A stretch of 64,000 nucleotides of DNA. It comes from Platycnemis pennipes. Lineage: Eukaryota > Arthropoda > Insecta > Odonata > Platycnemididae. The notes beneath the pieces were generated by a model. It was given only the letters and a program-made list of their open reading frames with translations. It was not told where the DNA came from and searched no databases. Position 1 is the stretch's first letter, and each line of letters starts with the position of its first letter. The position numbers and the translations under genes are program-made. Positions 58,170 to 64,000 of this stretch are shown one piece after another. The stretch spans positions 89,197,656-89,261,655 of the forward strand of contig OW121847.1 of NCBI GenBank assembly GCA_933228895.1. The letters run 5' to 3'.

Positions 58170-61100
58170 GTTCCACAAAGTTACACCGGAAACAATTTCC
58201 TACACATTAAAAGTTCTATTCCATCAATGGCAGAGTTTTGTGGTTGCCGACGTTCGAAAAATTTGGAAGAAGATTATCAATATGTCTCAATAATCCGAGG
58301 AGACATGTCAATGAATAGTTTTCCATCAGATAACTGTGTAAATGTACTTTTCAGCTCGTCACCTGCACTTTAGACATCGCACACGTACATTTCAGCATGT
58401 AATCCTCCGGAAGAAAAAAGTTTTCGCAATTAAATAGAGAGAGGCTTTGAACGCGCGGATCTCCGACGATGACTCCCCGGGGCGGCCAAATGAGTCACGA
58501 TTGATCCAGTATCCTTTGAGTTGCCGATAGGCCTACCAATTATTGCGTAATACGCGATGAAGTTAAAGGGAATGGCTACATTGGCATTGGATCCGTTTGC
58601 AAAATTGAACCTATGAAAAAAATAATGTCAAGGATCATTATTGCTGCACAGTGTCGAGCGATATTACTTCCTTGGCATCGATCAACGCTCATTGAAAATT
58701 GATTCTATGAGTTTTGGACACCGTTGCCGTTCGGGAAACTTTAAATTACAAGTTAATATTAAATCTACCGAATTGTTACATTTGATCGCCATGTCTTTTA
58801 GCGATAAGTCCTACCCGAAGGCCTGTGATAGACAGACCCTATGGTGAAAAAGCAGATTCCTACTCAAAATATGATTAATATGTACTAAAACATCATGCAT
58901 AGTATGTTATGTTATAAATATAAAATGAGAGAGATATTGATGGTGAGACGAAGTCAAAAACATGAGGAGTGCTTTTATGATCTTTATCGCCTCACTTCCT
59001 CTCTTTATGAACATGCCGAAAGGCAATCTCTATCTTGAGCCAGATTCAAAATTCAATTTGCAGTAGAATATTATGCTTATACCTACATTTATTGAACTGC
59101 ATATTCTCCACCATCAACTGCGAATTCACATTTCAATTAGCATCGATGCATCAATGAAACGCTAATCGGCTGCTGAGTCAACTCGAGCTAAATGACTACA
59201 ACGTAAACAGCCTTTGGCAACAATCAATCTCAAAGCATTGAAAACAACGCATCCCATGTTGATAGGGAAAAGAAGATTGAGAACACAGCGTTGAAAAAAT
59301 AGCGATTACACCGAGGTGCCACACCGTTTCTAATTATTTAATGCAGGAGGCTTTAACGATGTACATAATTAAGATTCCGCTGCAATGAAATAGATACAAT
59401 CGATGCCAAGAATTTATAGCAATTACATGAATTTATACCATGACATCGCAACCAGGAGAATGTTAGGAAGTACCATATTTCTTCTCTGCCTACACCATAT
59501 CAGCCCATGAGCATGAGACGCATTGTTTTAATGTTTAATTTAATTTCTGATAAATTTAAATGCTGCGCGCCCAGTGTAATGTTTGATATGTCATTGCATT
59601 GAATGGAACTATGAAGCGATTGTTTGTACCACTATGGGCCTTCATTTCTTATTCATTACATTTAACACGCTGATTTCCATACATTGAACTTTACAAATAC
59701 ATTGTGCTTATTTATGTGAATGAATGTTTTCAGCTACCGTTCCGCCTTTTTTTTAGGAAAGCTGTGGGTTCTGATCACCATATGTTTAGCTCACTAGGAA
59801 ATAAGTAAATAATTTGTTGAGCAGTAGATTCTTCAAACAGTCATTATTTGATAAACTATTTTTCATTCGCTTTTGTTCATTTTCTCTTTACCAGTAATTT
59901 AATGAAACTGATTGTAATATAATAATTACATTCAAGGAGATAAATTCACTACAAAAAACAGGATATGTGGAAAATCTTTAATTGAGAATTTAGTAGTGAG
60001 TCCACATTATTTCAACTAATATCTTAAAGTAAATACTCGTTCAACAATATTTAGCCAGTTTTAAATATAATAAACGACCAATGGACAGATTTAGGTTCTG
60101 AGAAAACATTTAACTGAATCAATTTAAAGTTTCAAAATCAAGCATAAAATAATACATTTAGGTATCGTATATTTACCTATGATTGAGTACTAGATTTTTA
60201 TTACTTACATAGATAGCATTCCTACATAATGAGACAGGAACCTAGGGACATGGCTAAAATTATTACTACAGTCAAAGAAGAGAGAGAGCTTCATGGGTTA
60301 GTTAGCGACACAATTAGAGATGAACTGACACAGTATGTAAAGTGATCTAAACAAGTATTTGAGAAACCAGTCTCACTGAAATTTCATTCTAAATTGACAA
60401 TCTTGCTATTTTTCTCCCCCTTTCATATCAATTGCTTTCCAAAAAATTATTTCGCATAAAACCACCCATCAAATATGAAGGTACAGCCCAGTAAGATCAA
60501 TTTCTCAGTGTAAAATGGCCTAGCAGTCAACGCACCTTACACTGTATCTAAAAAATGGAGTTCCCAAAACGACACCGAAATTGTTAATTACTTTGAAAAC
60601 TGTGATACCCTCCGGATTATCGAAGTAAGTTAGGCCCTAAAATATTTTACATATCATTTTGACGGTAAATACGGAACTCTTAGCACAACATTTGAGAGCA
60701 TTAGCTAACTAGTCTTTTGAAATCAGGCCCCAATTATTATCCAAGACATTTCTAGGAATCACGAATCACTTAAAGGTAATGAATTACATACCGAACTTTT
60801 AAATCATTGTGCGGCAGGCAGTAATTTTCCTCTGTGCTTTCATCTATCATATTTTTTCCTGTGAAAAGAGATGTCTAGAGAAGAACACGGTATAGCAGCA
60901 TAGAACGATACACACGCAATCACTTACAAGTGAGATGGCTTTTGTCGTTGAGTTCTTCAGTTCCATGAGAGAAAATAGAGGGATTAACAAAGAATAAGTA
61001 TAAGGATATAAGAAGCTGGCCAAGAAGACGAAGAATGGAGACATGAAGAATACTGATCTTAAATCTGAAAAGCAATGGGATGAATGTGCTACAGCCATTA

Positions 61101-61210
61101 GGAAATGAAATCTAAATACTAATTTACTAGTAACGACACAAATGCCCCTCCCTCAATCACAACCTCATAAGAAAATGAACATCTAAGGTCGAAAAAACCT
61201 GGAAAGAATA
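58170..61210. other. AT-rich DNA without recognised feature
   Basis: No gene, RNA or clear repeat. A tRNA A-box-like word at 60518-60540 lacks a B box and is not called. Confidence 0.5.
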
Positions 61211-61214
61211 CCTA

Positions 61215-61354
61215 AAGTTGTAGGTTAATTATGCACATAGAATTAAATATGTACATATTTTCGAGAAAATAGCTGAGAAAGTATTACCTTTGAAGTTGTA
61301 GGTTAATTATATACATACAATTCACTCATAAATATGTATATATTTTCGAGAAAT
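61215..61354. repeat. Imperfect tandem duplication, 78-bp period
   Basis: AAGTTGTAGGTTAATTAT and a later ATATTTTCGAGAAA occur in both 61215-61269 and 61293-61354, with small differences and a 7-bp length change. Confidence 0.85.
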
Positions 61355-61399
61355 TATGTATTTCAGAATATTTTCGTCGTGAGAGGAGGGAACAAAGCA

Positions 61400-62040
61400 T
61401 TTGGGTCTCACACTCATCCGCGGCAGAAGCAATTCCTCAGTTCCAGCCATGAAACTCAACACCCCGCGACGCCTTCAATCCCGACGGAGGAACACATCCC
61501 TCGCGTTGGCCTCCCTCCCCCGGGTTTCCTTCCGCTGCGCGACATCCCCATCCCCCTCTCACTCACGCACCCGGAGTTCACTCCCAACCCCCACCCCCCG
61601 CGATCTCGCACTCGTTAGCAACCACCCCACTCTCCTCTCCCCCTGAACCCCATTCTCCCCCTAACCCCTCTCGCCGCCGTCACACAAAAGTCACTCCGCG
61701 CGTTGATACAGCACCACCACGGCCCACTTTACGCAACACGCAACGATCCTCCCGGCTCCCATATCCACTTCCCTCCCCTTCCCCCCCTTACACTCCCCAC
61801 TCCAAACTTTCCCTTTTGCCTCCATCTCTCCATATCCCAGTATTCCTCACCCGGCTCCCTATTTCCCTTGCCTCTCACTTTTCCCCAGCAATTCAGAACT
61901 TCTCTCGTTCCCACTTTGCTAACCTCGTCTTCCCCCACACAATTCCTCCATACTGCTTTTATTAGAGAATTGGAGAATCGGGTAACCCCGACGATTATCC
62001 TCTTTCAGATATACACAGAGTCGCTTTCGCGTTAGAATTG
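61400..62040. other. GC-rich pyrimidine island
   Basis: The plus strand is C/T-rich (about 61490-61930) with CpG. The translated frames are Pro/Ser/Leu-rich because of composition. No gene recognised. Confidence 0.5.
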
Positions 62041-62049
62041 GGTATGTCG

Positions 62050-63580
62050 CTCTCCAGGAGGAAACCCTTCCCGATATGAAAGTCATTCCTCCCCATTTTG
62101 TAATGATTTTAAAATGTCACTCAAAGTATTCGAGGGTCACCATTTGATACAATGGCCCCAACAAGGACAACATTATGGCAGTAGCTCACTCGGATTTAAA
62201 CTGAATTCAGACAAGAAAAAAATTTTACTTCACAGTTTTAATTATTTCCAACACAATTCTTAGTAGTTGAGTGCCAGGTGATACATAATACGCATTGTAA
62301 CTACCGTCATTATGAAATTACAGTAACGTTAAAGTTCAATACTAAGAAGTGTACTTATTACTAGTATGACTTGAATGTAATTATTAGGCCAGTTTAAAGC
62401 AAATGTGTGCTTGAAAATAGGAATTTTGCACTGACAATGAGTAGAAGCCCTCGACTTTTCCTATGCCTCTCGAATATTCTTGAGCACCACCCATATTTAC
62501 CGAACTACACCAGCGATATTTATACCACCATTTCAAAATACATCATGACCTGATGACAAACACAGGCATCTCATCATGCCTGAATCGTCTGTGCTTAGAA
62601 GGGATATGTATTGGCAAGAGCACAAGGTTCTATCCTCTTCCATTTGTAACTCTTAAGTCATGTACATACTATTACGCGTTCATTTCCCACACATAAATGC
62701 TTATGCATGGATGAATACATTCTCTGCTCAGAAAGATACCGTGAAATAATGAACATTTTTAAAAATGATAAACAGCAGGAGAGACTTTGATTGATCTTGA
62801 GATCCGATTCTTACTACTACTTTAGGCTCCAACACGGCGTGTGCACATCCTGTTCTCATGACCTTGACACATGCATGAACAGATGGTAAGAATTCAATTC
62901 GGCTATCGCATAAAGCTATTTGTTTTAGTCCAGAAAAAATAGGCATTATATACAAAATATTTTGCAACTTAACCAATGCAATACTAATACGAGTTAAACC
63001 TTATTTTCCTTGTCTAGAAAAATTTTCTCTCTATTACACTTATTTACCATTCAACACATTTCCATCATTGATTTAATGTCCAAATTCTCTAAATTTCGCT
63101 ACGATATGGTGGAAACCACTACATAGCAGACCATGGTTACTATGAAATGGAATGGGCGTCCCCCAGAGGAACAGACCAGGTCCCCTGCGCCATCGTCTCC
63201 ATTGCCTTCCTAGACCTCACACTTTATGCTCGATTCAATTCTTCGGATTCTCCATTTTCTCCATTTCCTTTATTCAACCATATAAAAAAACCTCCCTCTT
63301 ACTTCATACGACTCCACCCGTTTTCCGCACGATCGGATGATTCACGAATTTACGAATGGTAGTCATTTATTTTTCCTTACGCCCTCTCTCGTTTCGATTC
63401 GCCGTTGGAAACGATCCTGACTTCTCGATCTCATATCCTTCCATCCGAAAATTTTCCACCGTCGTAGAATTTTACGCCCTCCACAAAGAAAATAAATTGT
63501 CCACGAGAATGTACATAAGCAGCACATCATACTGTATGAGCACGCCGTAGAATGGAGGAAAAGTAAGAAATATTCGGGCG
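62050..63580. other. No recognised gene
   Basis: A pyrimidine-rich patch lies at 63190-63330. No gene, RNA or repeat recognised. Confidence 0.5.
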
Positions 63581-63583
63581 AAT

Positions 63584-63627
63584 GATAACGAGAGGGTAGC
63601 CGTAGTAGACGGCACCCACTCGTTATC
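63584..63627. repeat. Stem-loop with 9-bp arms
   Basis: GATAACGAG (63584-63592) and CTCGTTATC (63619-63627) are exact complements around a 26-base loop. A second hairpin starts four bases later. Confidence 0.75.
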
Positions 63628-63630
63628 GTA

Positions 63631-63667
63631 GCGAAAGGTACCCTCGAAGAGAGAGGGTACCTTTCGC
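63631..63667. repeat. Perfect 15-bp stem-loop
   Basis: GCGAAAGGTACCCTC (63631-63645) and its exact complement (63653-63667) enclose a 7-base loop. The word GAGGGTA recurs at 63684, and GAGGGTAGCC occurs in the neighbouring hairpin, so the two stem-loops may share an origin. Confidence 0.9.
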
Positions 63668-64000
63668 TTAAAGCAGTCTATTGAGGGTACAAATCCACCC
63701 TTCCTCCGTTTCTGAAAAAATCCTAACCTAAAGAATCAAATGTTTTCTTGAATAGCGCAAATGACCCTAGCAGTCGCCCGTCTTCACCAAATAACCAAAT
63801 TCTTACAAAGATTCCTACTCCTCTACTCCCGACTAAAGTATATATAGACTTCGCAAACACCCTATTCCAGCCTAGAATACCTTTGAAACACTATGTCGAA
63901 ATCATAGTTGGTAGTTAATTATTATGATTTGTAAGTATGCCTCATTCTACTTATTGCTTCAAACGGCTATTATCTGTGCCTAGCACACATTCCTCCTCTT
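63668..64000. other. No recognised gene
   Basis: Nothing identified at the end of the window. Confidence 0.5.

Noticed and set aside
60518..60560. tRNA-like A box
   Set aside because: No B box at the right distance; too weak to call a SINE.
61334..62035. Pro/Ser-rich frames of about 80-110 codons
   Set aside because: Driven by a C/T-rich tract; no signal peptide or domain organisation that I can support.
62545..62590. CTGATGA and TCATCA words suggesting a hammerhead
   Set aside because: No GAAA at the expected place on either strand and no helix II or III.
1..64000. CRISPR arrays, operons, bacterial promoters or ribosome binding sites
   Set aside because: No regularly spaced identical repeats and no compact coding; the composition and repeats are eukaryotic.

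Overview
This window looks like non-coding, repeat-rich DNA from a large eukaryotic genome, most probably an arthropod and perhaps an insect. The base composition is AT-rich, no open frame forms a convincing intact gene, and candidate exons would have to be small. The arthropod assignment rests on the repeat families: Penelope-like elements with a GIY-YIG endonuclease, an RTE-like LINE with GATGATGATGG-type tail, tRNA-derived SINEs and a short repeat motif I remember from arthropod genomes. I cannot name the species. The window could be intergenic or lie inside a long intron.

Layout. 0-7 kb: a foldback element (572-1133) whose arms end in hammerhead-ribozyme-like modules, a doubtful minus-strand exon candidate (3.7-4.0 kb), a tRNA-like SINE (about 6.1 kb) and a purine-rich GC island. 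7-22 kb: mostly featureless AT-rich DNA with GC islands (9.1-9.9, 14.1-14.5, 21.6-21.9 kb), a 67-bp-period duplication (13.3 kb), a second tRNA-like SINE (13.5 kb) and a variant hammerhead-like module (16.2 kb). 22.5-23.4 kb: a short Penelope-like element (minus strand) with frameshifted GIY-YIG coding sequence, a hammerhead core just after the stop codon, inverted ends and a 16-bp direct repeat on both sides. 24.0-26.7 kb: copy 1 of an unnamed repeat, split by a dead RTE-like LINE; copy 2, without the insertion, is at 39.0-40.2 kb. 27.7 kb: a weak receptor-like exon candidate. 28.4, 32.5, 37.2, 37.4-37.5 and 47.5 kb: more hammerhead-type modules. 29.8-30.0 kb: a 5S-rRNA-derived sequence, probably a SINE. 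43.4 and 47.6 kb: two related tRNA-like SINEs, the second with a perfect 12-bp target-site duplication. 45.8-46.2 kb: a hairpin and a recent 131-bp tandem duplication. 52-53 kb: two more tRNA-like relics. 57.5-58.2 kb: two foldback hairpins. 61-63.7 kb: a pyrimidine-rich GC island and two adjacent stem-loops.

The most interesting theme is a set of hammerhead-ribozyme-type modules at many loci, as expected of Penelope-like retroelements. Three of them share a double change in the catalytic core (UUGANAA instead of CUGANGA) that would replace the C3-G8 base pair by U3-A8, which looks like compensatory change. Four other loci are foldbacks with these modules, intact or decayed, facing outward at both ends. 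All calls come from reading by eye; no search or folding program was run.
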